Source of the DNA: Chloroflexota bacterium
GTDB lineage: Bacteria; Chloroflexota; Dormibacteria; Aeolococcales; Aeolococcaceae
NCBI GenBank assembly: GCA_005880985.1
Contig: VBIQ01000005.1
Span: 62,001-126,000, forward strand
Direction: 5' to 3'
Length of the DNA: 64,000 nt
Under the pieces are notes generated by a model. That model did not search any database and was not told the origin of the DNA. It saw only the letters and a list, made by a program, of their open reading frames with translations. The stretch's first letter is position 1. Every line of letters starts with the position of its first letter. Made by a program: the position numbers and the translations under genes. Below are positions 45,181 to 52,659 of this stretch, in pieces.

Positions 45181-45921
45181 ATGGCGACGCGAGTCGCGAT
45201 CATGCAGCCGACCTATCTCCCCTGGCTCGGGTATTTCGACCTGATGGATCAGGTGGACTGCCTCGTGCTCCTCGATACCGTGCAGTTCTCGCACCAGTCG
45301 TGGCAGCACCGCAATCGCGTCCGAGGACCGGACGGTCTCGTGTGGCTCACTGTGCCCGTTCTCACCGCGGGCCGCCTCGGGCAGAGGATCCTCGACGTCG
45401 AGTTGCGGCCTGTTCCGTTCGCTCGCAAGCACATCGCGACCCTCGATCAGTGTTACACGCGCGCTCCCGGCGCGGCGGATCTCATGCTCCAGCTGCGGCC
45501 ACTCCTCGAGCATGGAGAGCGCAGCGGCCGGCTCACCGAGCTCACGGTCCCGGTGCTCGAGGCGCTGGCTCGCCAGTTCGGTGTGACGACCCCGCTGCTC
45601 ACAAGCTCCAACATGAGCGCGACCGGACGCCGATCCGAGCTGCTGGTATCGATCTGCGAAGAGCTGGGCGCGCGACACTACGTCACCGTGCCGGGTTCCC
45701 TGAGCTACCTCGCCGAGGAGTCGGACATCTTCCGCAACCACGGTATCTCGGTCTCGGTGCACAGTTACGACCATCCTGAGTACCGTCAGCGATTCTCACC
45801 CTTCCTCGCCCACGTATCAGCGGTCGACCTACTCTGCAACGAGCCGGATGCACCTTCGATTCTGCGCTCGGGTCGGCGGCCACTCCTACCACTTGACGAG
45901 GCCATGTCGGTCCATGCCTGA
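45181..45921 (+). CDS. WbqC-family protein
   Basis: Protein of 246 aa matching the WbqC-like family found in O-antigen, capsule and nonulosonate loci. RVAIMQPTYLPWLGYFDLMD (residues 4-23) is the family signature, followed by DTVQFSHQSWQHRNRVRGPDG and LTVPVLTAGRLGQRILDVEL. The second half has LTSSNMSATGRRSELLVSICEELGARHY and a final RQRFSPFLAHVSAVDLLCNEP. The biochemical role of WbqC proteins is not settled; an acyl or aminoacyl transfer to amino sugars has been considered, and here it would fill a gap. ATG 45181 is fixed by the -10 box 6 nt upstream. Its end overlaps pseI by 8 bp, so the two are translationally coupled. Confidence 0.88.
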   Translation: MATRVAIMQPTYLPWLGYFDLMDQVDCLVLLDTVQFSHQSWQHRNRVRGPDGLVWLTVPVLTAGRLGQRILDVELRPVPFARKHIATLDQCYTRAPGAADLMLQLRPLLEHGERSGRLTELTVPVLEALARQFGVTTPLLTSSNMSATGRRSELLVSICEELGARHYVTVPGSLSYLAEESDIFRNHGISVSVHSYDHPEYRQRFSPFLAHVSAVDLLCNEPDAPSILRSGRRPLLPLDEAMSVHA

Positions 45922-46969
45922 CGCCATCAGCATCGGTTCGCGCCTGGTCGGCCCCGGCGAGCCGACGTACATCATTGCCGAGCTGTCCGCGAACCATGGC
46001 GGCGTCTTGGAGAACGCGGTGCAGCTCGTTGAGGCCGCGGCCGCCGCAGGCGCCAACGCCATCAAGCTGCAGACGTACACAGCCGACACGATCACGATCG
46101 ACCACGCCGAGGGCACCTTTCTCATAGGTTCCAACTCCCCGTGGGCGGGCCGCACCCTCTACGACCTGTACCGGGAAGCGTCGACGCCCTGGGAGTGGCA
46201 CCGTCCTCTCCGTGACCTCGCCCACCGATTGGGTCTTGACTTCTTCTCCAGCCCGTTCGACGTCTCCGCAGTCGACTTCCTCCAGCGCCTCGACGTACCG
46301 GCCTACAAGATCGCCTCCCCGGAGATCGTCGACATCGGGCTCATCAAGGCAGCGGCAGCGACCGGCCGGCCGTTGATCATGTCCACGGGCATGGCCAGCG
46401 TCGTGGAGATCGAGGCGGCCGTCGAGACAGCGCGGGCCAATGGCATTGGTGGCGTCGCGCTCCTGCGTTGCAACAGCACGTATCCCGCGCCGATCGAGGA
46501 GATGGATCTGCGGACGATCCCCGACATGATCGCCCGTTTCGACACCGTTGTCGGGCTCTCCGACCACACCATCGGTGGGATGGCCGCCCCCATCGCGGTG
46601 GCGCTCGGCGCATCGATCGTCGAGAAGCACCTCACCATGTCGCGAGCCCATGCCGGCCCGGACAGCGGATTCTCGTCCGAGCCCGACGAGTTCGCCGCGA
46701 TGGTCCATGCGATTCGTGAGGCCGAGACCGCTCTCGGCGCTGTGCGGTATGGACCGTCGTCCTCAGAACTTGGCACGGTGCCCTTTCGCAGGTCCCTGTA
46801 CGTGGTCGCCGACATCGCCGAGGGGGACGTGTTGACCGAGACCAATGTCCGTTCGATCCGGCCGGGCGACGGTCTGCCTCCGAGACACCTCGACGACGTG
46901 CTCGGCCGGCGGACCGGGCGGGCGCTTCAGAAGGGAACTCCGCTGCGGTGGGAGGACGTGCGTGACTGA
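45914..46969 (+). CDS. pseI: Pseudaminic acid synthase (NeuB family)
   Basis: NeuB-type synthase of 351 aa that condenses the free 2,4-diacetamido-trideoxy-altrose with phosphoenolpyruvate to give the nine-carbon nonulosonate. The TIM barrel contains TYIIAELSANHGGVLENAVQ, GANAIKLQTYTADTITI, FFSSPFDVSAVDFL, YKIASPEIVDIGLIK, RCNSTYPAPIEEMDL and VGLSDHTIGGMAAPIAVALG. The C-terminal SAF/antifreeze-like domain (residues about 290-351) ends in GRALQKGTPLRWEDV. Length and motifs favour PseI; a legionaminate or sialate synthase is possible, but the PseB/PseC/PseG set points to pseudaminate. ATG 45914 overlaps the WbqC stop. The end overlaps the methyltransferase start by 8 bp. Confidence 0.93.
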   Translation: MPDAISIGSRLVGPGEPTYIIAELSANHGGVLENAVQLVEAAAAAGANAIKLQTYTADTITIDHAEGTFLIGSNSPWAGRTLYDLYREASTPWEWHRPLRDLAHRLGLDFFSSPFDVSAVDFLQRLDVPAYKIASPEIVDIGLIKAAAATGRPLIMSTGMASVVEIEAAVETARANGIGGVALLRCNSTYPAPIEEMDLRTIPDMIARFDTVVGLSDHTIGGMAAPIAVALGASIVEKHLTMSRAHAGPDSGFSSEPDEFAAMVHAIREAETALGAVRYGPSSSELGTVPFRRSLYVVADIAEGDVLTETNVRSIRPGDGLPPRHLDDVLGRRTGRALQKGTPLRWEDVRD

Positions 46970-47819
46970 CGCCTCCGAGGCGTCGCGCCATGCCATCCGA
47001 CAGTTCTACGATGCTCTGAGTGCGAGCACGAATGAGCTCGTGGCCAGCCACCGGCCGCCGGACACGCGGCGTGGTCAGATGGCGATCCTGCTCGACAACA
47101 TCGTCGAGGCGCTGGCTCCGCTTCGCGACGCCAGGGTTCTCGATATCGGATGCGGGACGGGCGTCCTCGGGTTGCAGATCGCGCGACATGCCCGGCAGTA
47201 CGTGGGCATCGATCTATCCCCGGCGGCGGTCGACGCCCTGCAAGATCGCGCCCGGGCCATGGGGCTCACGAATGTCGAGGCGCGTGTGGCGGATGTGCTT
47301 GCCGACGACTTCGCGGCAGCCGCTCCCGGATCGCGCTCCTTTGACCGCGTGTTGATGTACACGGTCATCAACCTCGCGCAGACGGAGGAGGAGGGCCGGC
47401 GCTTCATGCAAGGGGGTCTCGACAGCCTCGCTCCCGGTGGACGTGCGCTCGTCGGCAGCATCCCGATCGAGGAGCTGCGGATGACGGCTCCATGGCGGGG
47501 AGCCGGTGGTCGGGGGGTCGGCGTTGCCCGGTGGGTGCTGCGGTCGCACGCGGGTCTCCCGCACACGCGCGCTTGGAAGGTGCGCAGTCTGGCCCGGCGA
47601 GCCTCGGACCGGCTTCGTCCGCTGGCAGCGGGCGTGGCTGACGTCCCACCGCACACGCCCGGGCAATTCGTTCCGCTTCGTCGCGACATGGTCGAGGACT
47701 GGGTCAGATCCACACACCCGGAGATGCGTTGGCGATGGGCGGTCGAGAGAATCGGGGCTCCGATGCACGCCTCGCGCGCCGACCTGATCGTCGAGGCGCC
47801 GGGGTCGACCACCGGCTAG
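46962..47819 (+). CDS. SAM-dependent methyltransferase
   Basis: Class I methyltransferase of 285 aa. VLDIGCGTGVLGLQIAR (near residue 60) is motif I for SAM binding, VGIDLSPAAVDALQDRA follows with the ribose-binding Asp, and DRVLMYTVINLAQTEEEGRRFM and LDSLAPGGRALVGSIP are motifs post-II and III. The C-terminal third is basic and lacks a recognisable substrate domain. GTG 46962 has GGAGG at 46951-46955 with 6 nt spacing and overlaps the pseI stop by 8 bp. Its position at the end of the pse block suggests O- or N-methylation of the nonulosonate or of the glycan. Its stop shares a CTAG with the convergent pseG stop. Confidence 0.85.
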   Translation: MTDASEASRHAIRQFYDALSASTNELVASHRPPDTRRGQMAILLDNIVEALAPLRDARVLDIGCGTGVLGLQIARHARQYVGIDLSPAAVDALQDRARAMGLTNVEARVADVLADDFAAAAPGSRSFDRVLMYTVINLAQTEEEGRRFMQGGLDSLAPGGRALVGSIPIEELRMTAPWRGAGGRGVGVARWVLRSHAGLPHTRAWKVRSLARRASDRLRPLAAGVADVPPHTPGQFVPLRRDMVEDWVRSTHPEMRWRWAVERIGAPMHASRADLIVEAPGSTTG

Positions 47820-48802
47820 CCCGGGGCGAGGATGGCCCGCGCGACCCTCTCCGGGCCGCGACCGTCGACGGCAGCGAGCGCCGCCTGGCTGAGGCGGCGG
47901 CGCTCACCGGTCGGTGCAAGGGCCCGCAGGGCGCCGGCCAGATTTGCGTGGGCGCCCGCCTTCCCCTCTCCAACGTAGATCGCCGCGCCCGTCGTCGCCG
48001 CCAGGTGGGATGCGCAGTCCTGATTGTCAGCGACCTTGATCAGCGCCGCCGGGATGCCCATACACATCAGCTCCAACGCCGTCGTTCCTCCGCCGCTGAT
48101 CGCCGCGTCCGCCTGATCGAGAACTGCCGCGACCTGGTCCGGGTTGCGATGGACCTCCAACCACGATCGCGGTGCTTCGGATGGCACTGGCACGTGCGGG
48201 CCGGCGAGCAGCACGACTCTCGAAGCCGGCCGGACCTCGTCGAGGATGTCCAGTACGACAGGTACGAGACCGCAGGGATCGCCACCGCCGAGGCACACGG
48301 CGAGGCAGTCAAACTCGCGAGCACGCAGGCGCCGGAAGCGAAGGAATTCGTGGCGCACCAGAGCATGCGGCAGCCCGCACAGCGCGACTGACCCTGGTCG
48401 CACACCCGAAGGGGGGACGTCGCTGTCCGCGCAGATCACGACGTCCGCCTCCTGCCAGCCCGTCCCAATGGAGTCGACGGCGCAGCTTCGCGCACCGCGA
48501 TGGCGCACGGCGTCGAATGCCTCACGACCAAGGTGGTAAGCGTCGACGAGCACGGTGTCGCTGGGTCGGAGCGCGGTCGTCCAACCGACGGGGTCACCCC
48601 AGGCGCAGAGCGTCGGGGCGAATCCATGCCTGGATACGAGTTCGGCGCCGGCACCGGCGTCGCCCACGATCCAGAGGATGTCGACCCCGCAGTCACGCGC
48701 CACCTCGGCCACAGCGAGCGACCGCATGACGTGCCCGATGCCGATCGTCGCCGAGGCGTCGGCGCGGATCACGAGGCGCGTCATCTCGTCGACCAGTGCC
48801 AT
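47816..48802 (-). CDS. pseG: UDP-2,4-diacetamido-2,4,6-trideoxy-altropyranose hydrolase PseG
   Basis: GT-B-fold nucleotide-sugar hydrolase of 328 aa that removes UDP from the diacetamido sugar to free the substrate for PseI. RADASATIGIGHVMRSLAVAEVA holds the G-x-GH-x-x-R motif with His24, the proposed catalytic residue. CLGGGDPCGLVPVVLDIL and AISGGGTTALELMCMGIPA (about 230-250) form the UDP site. Length and motifs match PseG/RfbK-like hydrolases. It is on the strand opposite the other pse genes and shares a CTAG stop with the methyltransferase. ATG 48802 lies 12 nt after the cytidylyltransferase stop, so it is the last gene of the minus-strand block. Confidence 0.92.
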   Translation of the reverse strand: MALVDEMTRLVIRADASATIGIGHVMRSLAVAEVARDCGVDILWIVGDAGAGAELVSRHGFAPTLCAWGDPVGWTTALRPSDTVLVDAYHLGREAFDAVRHRGARSCAVDSIGTGWQEADVVICADSDVPPSGVRPGSVALCGLPHALVRHEFLRFRRLRAREFDCLAVCLGGGDPCGLVPVVLDILDEVRPASRVVLLAGPHVPVPSEAPRSWLEVHRNPDQVAAVLDQADAAISGGGTTALELMCMGIPAALIKVADNQDCASHLAATTGAAIYVGEGKAGAHANLAGALRALAPTGERRRLSQAALAAVDGRGPERVARAILAPG

Positions 48803-48814
48803 GCCCTCATCATC

Positions 48815-49534
48815 TCAGCCCTCGTCGATCCGCTTCTGTCTCGTCGAAGCGTTGATCGCCACGAGGTCAGGGCGGCTGCGGAGAAGGGCCACGGCATCGC
48901 CGAGGCTGGGCGGCCGGTCGCCGAGCTCGCGGACGACCGCGTCGATGAGCAGGGCGTCGTGGGGCGTGTCGAGCGTGAAGCGGAGATCGCCGGCAGGTGG
49001 CGAGTAGACGAGTGTGAGCGTTCTGAAGGACGAGACTTCGGCTGCTGCCGAGAGGACGTGCACGCGGTGATACCCGACCGCCTCTGCGTCGAGCCGGGCC
49101 AGCGCGCTGGCGGTCACACCTTCCACATCGAATCCGCGTGGCACTGTCGTTATGTCGGTGGTCACATAGTCGACCCCGGATGCGGTCAGCGCGCACGCCG
49201 CCGTCCGGATTACCACTGGATCGTGGAGAGGGCAGTCTGCGGTCAGCCGGATCACGTCCATCACGCCCCGTGTCGTCTGCACGAGAACGAAGCGAGACAG
49301 CACGTCCTCGACCGGCCCGCGCACGCAGGGGACGTCTTCGCGACCGCACCAGTCCTCGATCGCGTCATCCGCAGCATCGGTCGTGGTCGCGACGACGATC
49401 TCGTCACAGCAAGCGGCCGCCTGCGCGGCTCGGACCACCCACTCGAGCACGGGGCGGCCACCGGGCAGGGCGCGAAGGACCTTCCCCGGCAGCCGGGACG
49501 ACCCCATCCGCGCCTGGATCACTGCCCGCAGCAA
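48815..49534 (-). CDS. Acylneuraminate cytidylyltransferase-like protein (SpsF/PseF)
   Basis: Nucleotidyltransferase of about 239 aa of the SpsF type, which would activate the nonulosonate with CTP to give CMP-pseudaminate. RAVIQARMGSSRLPGKVLRAL (residues 3-23) is the CTP-binding signature. VLEWVVRAAQAAACCDEIVVATTTD, RGPVEDVLSRFVLV, IRLTADCPLHDPVVI with the metal-binding-type Asp, and LRFTLDTPHDALLI follow. TTG 49534 is chosen because it lies 2 nt after the stop of the preceding gene and has GGAG 8 nt upstream; longer frames are antisense or out-of-frame sequence of that gene. SpsF proteins are less specific than PseF, but with PseG and PseI present a CMP-nonulosonate function is the best fit. 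Confidence 0.85.
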   Translation of the reverse strand: MLRAVIQARMGSSRLPGKVLRALPGGRPVLEWVVRAAQAAACCDEIVVATTTDAADDAIEDWCGREDVPCVRGPVEDVLSRFVLVQTTRGVMDVIRLTADCPLHDPVVIRTAACALTASGVDYVTTDITTVPRGFDVEGVTASALARLDAEAVGYHRVHVLSAAAEVSSFRTLTLVYSPPAGDLRFTLDTPHDALLIDAVVRELGDRPPSLGDAVALLRSRPDLVAINASTRQKRIDEG

Positions 49535-49536
49535 TG

Positions 49537-51267
49537 TCAGCGCTCCGCTCGCGATCGGGGCGTCACCAGAGGACCGCGCCCACTGAGCACGTGGCCCGCG
49601 ATGCGGTCGAGCACCGGATCGGCTCCTGGAGCGATGGACGCGGCATCGGTCGCAAGGAGGCGGGGCCGGCTTCTTCCCTCCTCGTGGATCAGCGACCACG
49701 CTTGGTGAAATTGAAAGAAGAACAGGTTGGCGTAGCGGCGTGCAAGATCGCGCGTGGCGGCCCTGTCCGTCGGGTCGGGCGGGTCGTCGAGAACGAGATC
49801 AATCGCCGCGCGCCACGTCTGCGCGTCACCGGGGTCGATGGTGAACCCACGCCCGCGATAGTGCACGGCCCCCGCCGTGACCACCGGGTGGCCTAGACAG
49901 GCCATCTCGAGGCCCACCGTCGACGTGTAGACCAAGCCAACGTCCGCGATCTCCATCAGCCGGTAAGAGCTGATCGTGCTCTCCGGCTGGATGATCCTGA
50001 CGTTTGCAGGCATCGCAGCGAAGGCGGCGGACAGGACATCGCTCATCCGCTCTCGCGTCGGATGGTTGGCGAGCTTCACCTCGGCGGGATGGAGCCGGAG
50101 GACGAGGTCGACATCGGGCCGCTGTGACACCCACCGGACGGCCTCAATAACCCACTCGGGCATCGAGGCGAAGGTCACCTCCTTGTCCTGCACGGCGCTG
50201 TCCCACAGGATGTTGGAGAAGAGGACCGCAAGCCGGCGGCCCGGCTCGAGCGCGAGCTCGGCACGGATCGTCGCGATGTCATCCCGATTCTCGACCCAGA
50301 AGCTGTCGAAGGTGCGCCCGCCGCGCGTCCGCTCGTCGAGGTATTCGTCGAGCATCCGATTCTCTTCTTCGCTCAGCGAGATTGTGGCGGCGCTGCGCCA
50401 CGCAGCGTCACCTACCTCGAGGTCACATGCCGCGGCGCCTTCAGTGACGAGCAGGGTGTCGAGCAGGAAGCCCTTCTCGTAGGTGACGACGGGGATGCCA
50501 GCGCCCTCGGCTATCGCGCGGAGGATGCGCTCGGCGAAGAATGAGCCGTTGAGCAGGAAGACCCGTCTCGGGCGCACCTGCTCGAGGAGTCGGCGGAATG
50601 CGGCGGCCACCACCATGCCGCTGACAAGGAACCGCCTGTATGTCCGGCGCACGAGCGGCTCCTCCGGTAGGCTGCCCCGGCTGAGGAACCAGGCGGTCGA
50701 GACCCGGACCAGGCGCCCGATCGCGAGCCCGTCGTGCTCGAACGCCTCGCACTGGGCAACCGTCGAAATCTGCGCGATGCGCTTCCGAGCCAGCGCCGTC
50801 TCCACGCCGACATCGACGACATCGCGGAGTTCGAGCGCCTCGAAGCCGCCGGCCGTGAGTGCGCCTGTGGCGTACTGCCGGCACGAATGACAGGGCATCG
50901 GAGGCGCCGCCTCACCCGGCACGATGTCGCAGATGGGCAAGCGCCCCCCACAGGTCGCGAACACAGGCTCGGAGCCACGGCGGCGGACCGCATGGGCTAG
51001 CACGGTCTCGTACATCAGGTGGGTGGACCATCCCCTCATGCTGAGAAACAGGACCCGCGGTGCATCAGCGGTCCGTGCCGCGGTCCCCTCCAACGCGGAC
51101 CGCAGCCGCCGCAGGTCCTCGAATTCCGGCGGCTCGAGCACGTGTGGCATCCCCGAGCGAACGGCCGCGGTCCGGCCGATGCCCCACGCCTCGCGGAGCA
51201 GGACGCGCAGTCGCGGGTGAGCATAGGTCCTGTCGAGGGCGGCGCCGACCAGTCGCCGACCGTTCAT
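49537..51267 (-). CDS. Capsule-type glycosyltransferase-like protein
   Basis: Soluble protein of about 576 aa that I place among capsular polysaccharide biosynthesis proteins with a GT-B-like fold. The N-terminal part has DAPRVLFLSMRGWSTHLMYE, FATCGGRLPICDIVPGEA and a CxxC in PMPCHSCRQYATGAL. The middle has RRVFLLNGSFFAERILRAIA and PVVTYEKGFLLDTLLVTEG. The C-terminal part has DLVLRLHPAEVKLANHPTRE, IQPESTISSYRLMEIADVGLVYTSTVGLEM and AGAVHYRGRGFTIDP, resembling the nucleotide-binding half of KpsS/KpsC-like and CMP-sugar transferases. ATG 51267 has GGAGACGAGG upstream. It is first of three coupled minus-strand genes (this, cytidylyltransferase, pseG), so it is the prime candidate for the transferase using the CMP-nonulosonate. 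That is inference. Confidence 0.75.
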   Translation of the reverse strand: MNGRRLVGAALDRTYAHPRLRVLLREAWGIGRTAAVRSGMPHVLEPPEFEDLRRLRSALEGTAARTADAPRVLFLSMRGWSTHLMYETVLAHAVRRRGSEPVFATCGGRLPICDIVPGEAAPPMPCHSCRQYATGALTAGGFEALELRDVVDVGVETALARKRIAQISTVAQCEAFEHDGLAIGRLVRVSTAWFLSRGSLPEEPLVRRTYRRFLVSGMVVAAAFRRLLEQVRPRRVFLLNGSFFAERILRAIAEGAGIPVVTYEKGFLLDTLLVTEGAAACDLEVGDAAWRSAATISLSEEENRMLDEYLDERTRGGRTFDSFWVENRDDIATIRAELALEPGRRLAVLFSNILWDSAVQDKEVTFASMPEWVIEAVRWVSQRPDVDLVLRLHPAEVKLANHPTRERMSDVLSAAFAAMPANVRIIQPESTISSYRLMEIADVGLVYTSTVGLEMACLGHPVVTAGAVHYRGRGFTIDPGDAQTWRAAIDLVLDDPPDPTDRAATRDLARRYANLFFFQFHQAWSLIHEEGRSRPRLLATDAASIAPGADPVLDRIAGHVLSGRGPLVTPRSRAER

Positions 51268-51462
51268 CGCCTCGTCTCCTCGTCGCCCGCGCAGCCCTGA
51301 CCGGCTCGACGACGCTGCTGTTCCGTTACAAGCGTACGGCGCCGTCGAACTCGACCGAGCCCCCGTCGACAGGGTCAGCGCACCATTGTGACGGTCATGT
51401 AACCCTGCAGGAGGGCGTGCCCGACGACACTCCGTGGCACACTCATCCCCGGAAGGCAGCAT

Positions 51463-52659
51463 GTGCATCCGCTGACCCAAGAAGGCACCGCCCTCGACAC
51501 CGCAAGAGGTGGTCACCGTGCCGACACGAGGCGCCTGACGACGACGCGCTTGCGCGGCATCGGCGCACGCCTGTCGAAAAGGGCGGCGCGGGGCATGGAG
51601 CAGGTCGTCGCGAGCCCGGTCCTGCGGCGCGTCGCGCTTGACCCGATCCTGTCGTGGGGCTGGCGGCGATACCTCGCCGACGGTCGAACTCCCACATTGG
51701 CGTACCGCGCCATGCGGACGTCCTTCCTCACGCCCGCCACGTCCACGCGAGGGCGTCTCGAGGAGCGCGCCAGGCACGAGCAGCCGCCGCTCCGGCTCCC
51801 GCCGGAGCCGGACGGACTCGTCGCCGGGATGCGCCGCGATCTCCTCGCCGAGCTTCGGCGTGATGGGCTCGCCGTGCTCCCGTCGCTGCTACCACCGGCC
51901 ATGTGCGATGAGATCACCGGTCATGCCCGTTCCGCGACCTGCACCCTCGTCGACCCGCACCACGGCGGCGCTGCGAGCGCACCGTTCGACCCGTCGGCAC
52001 CCCGCGCCATCCGCTACGACCTCGCGGAGGAAGACCTTCTCGAATCCGCCTGCATGCAGCAGTTGCTTGCGGACGAGTCGCTGCTGGCCCTCGCCCAGGA
52101 CTTCCTCGGCGGCTCACCGGTCCAGGACCTGGTCGCCGGCTGGTGGTCGGCTCCCGGACCCGGGTCGCAGTCGCGAGCCGCGCAGCTCTTCCATTTCGAC
52201 CTGGACCGGCCGAGTTTCCTCAAGCTCTTCGTCTACCTGACGGATGTCACCACGGAGACCGGCCCTCACGCCTTCGTGCGTGGCACGCACCGTGCCCTGC
52301 CCCGACGCTTCCGCGCCGATCGGCGGTACAGCGACGCCGAGGTGATCGCGCACTTCGGCGGCGACGTCGTCCGCGTTTCGGGGCCTCGAGGCACCCTCTT
52401 CCTCGCGGACACGCGGGCGCTCCACAAGGGAGAGCCCGTCCTGAGCGGTCATCGACTGGTCGTCCAGCTCGAGTGGGCGACATCCCTGTTCGGGGCCCCC
52501 TATGCCCGGCCACAGCTGCGCACCCCCGAGCCGTCGCTGGTCGAGGCCATGCGCCGACACCCCTCGGCGTACCGCCGCTTCGACGGCTGTCCGCCCGCGC
52601 GGTCAGGGGCGGATCAGCGGCCGGACCGATACCAGGGAGCGTCGATCAGCGCTCGCTGA
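51463..52659 (+). CDS. Phytanoyl-CoA dioxygenase (PhyH) family protein
   Basis: Fe(II)/2-oxoglutarate oxygenase-like protein of 398 aa. The double-stranded helix carries the iron triad HxD...H as His244 and Asp246 in LFHFDLDRP and His321 in TRALHKGEP, with Arg331 in SGHRLVVQLEW placed to bind 2-oxoglutarate. TDVTTETGPHAFVRGTHRALP is typical of the PhyH group. Residues 1-120 are a basic extension (RLSKRAARGMEQVVASPVLRRV) not needed for the fold. GTG 51463 has GGAAGG with 6 nt spacing, whereas an ATG two bases earlier stops after four codons. It lies between two minus-strand glycan genes, so it may hydroxylate a sugar, lipid carrier or nucleotide-sugar; the substrate is unknown. Confidence 0.82.
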   Translation: MHPLTQEGTALDTARGGHRADTRRLTTTRLRGIGARLSKRAARGMEQVVASPVLRRVALDPILSWGWRRYLADGRTPTLAYRAMRTSFLTPATSTRGRLEERARHEQPPLRLPPEPDGLVAGMRRDLLAELRRDGLAVLPSLLPPAMCDEITGHARSATCTLVDPHHGGAASAPFDPSAPRAIRYDLAEEDLLESACMQQLLADESLLALAQDFLGGSPVQDLVAGWWSAPGPGSQSRAAQLFHFDLDRPSFLKLFVYLTDVTTETGPHAFVRGTHRALPRRFRADRRYSDAEVIAHFGGDVVRVSGPRGTLFLADTRALHKGEPVLSGHRLVVQLEWATSLFGAPYARPQLRTPEPSLVEAMRRHPSAYRRFDGCPPARSGADQRPDRYQGASISAR

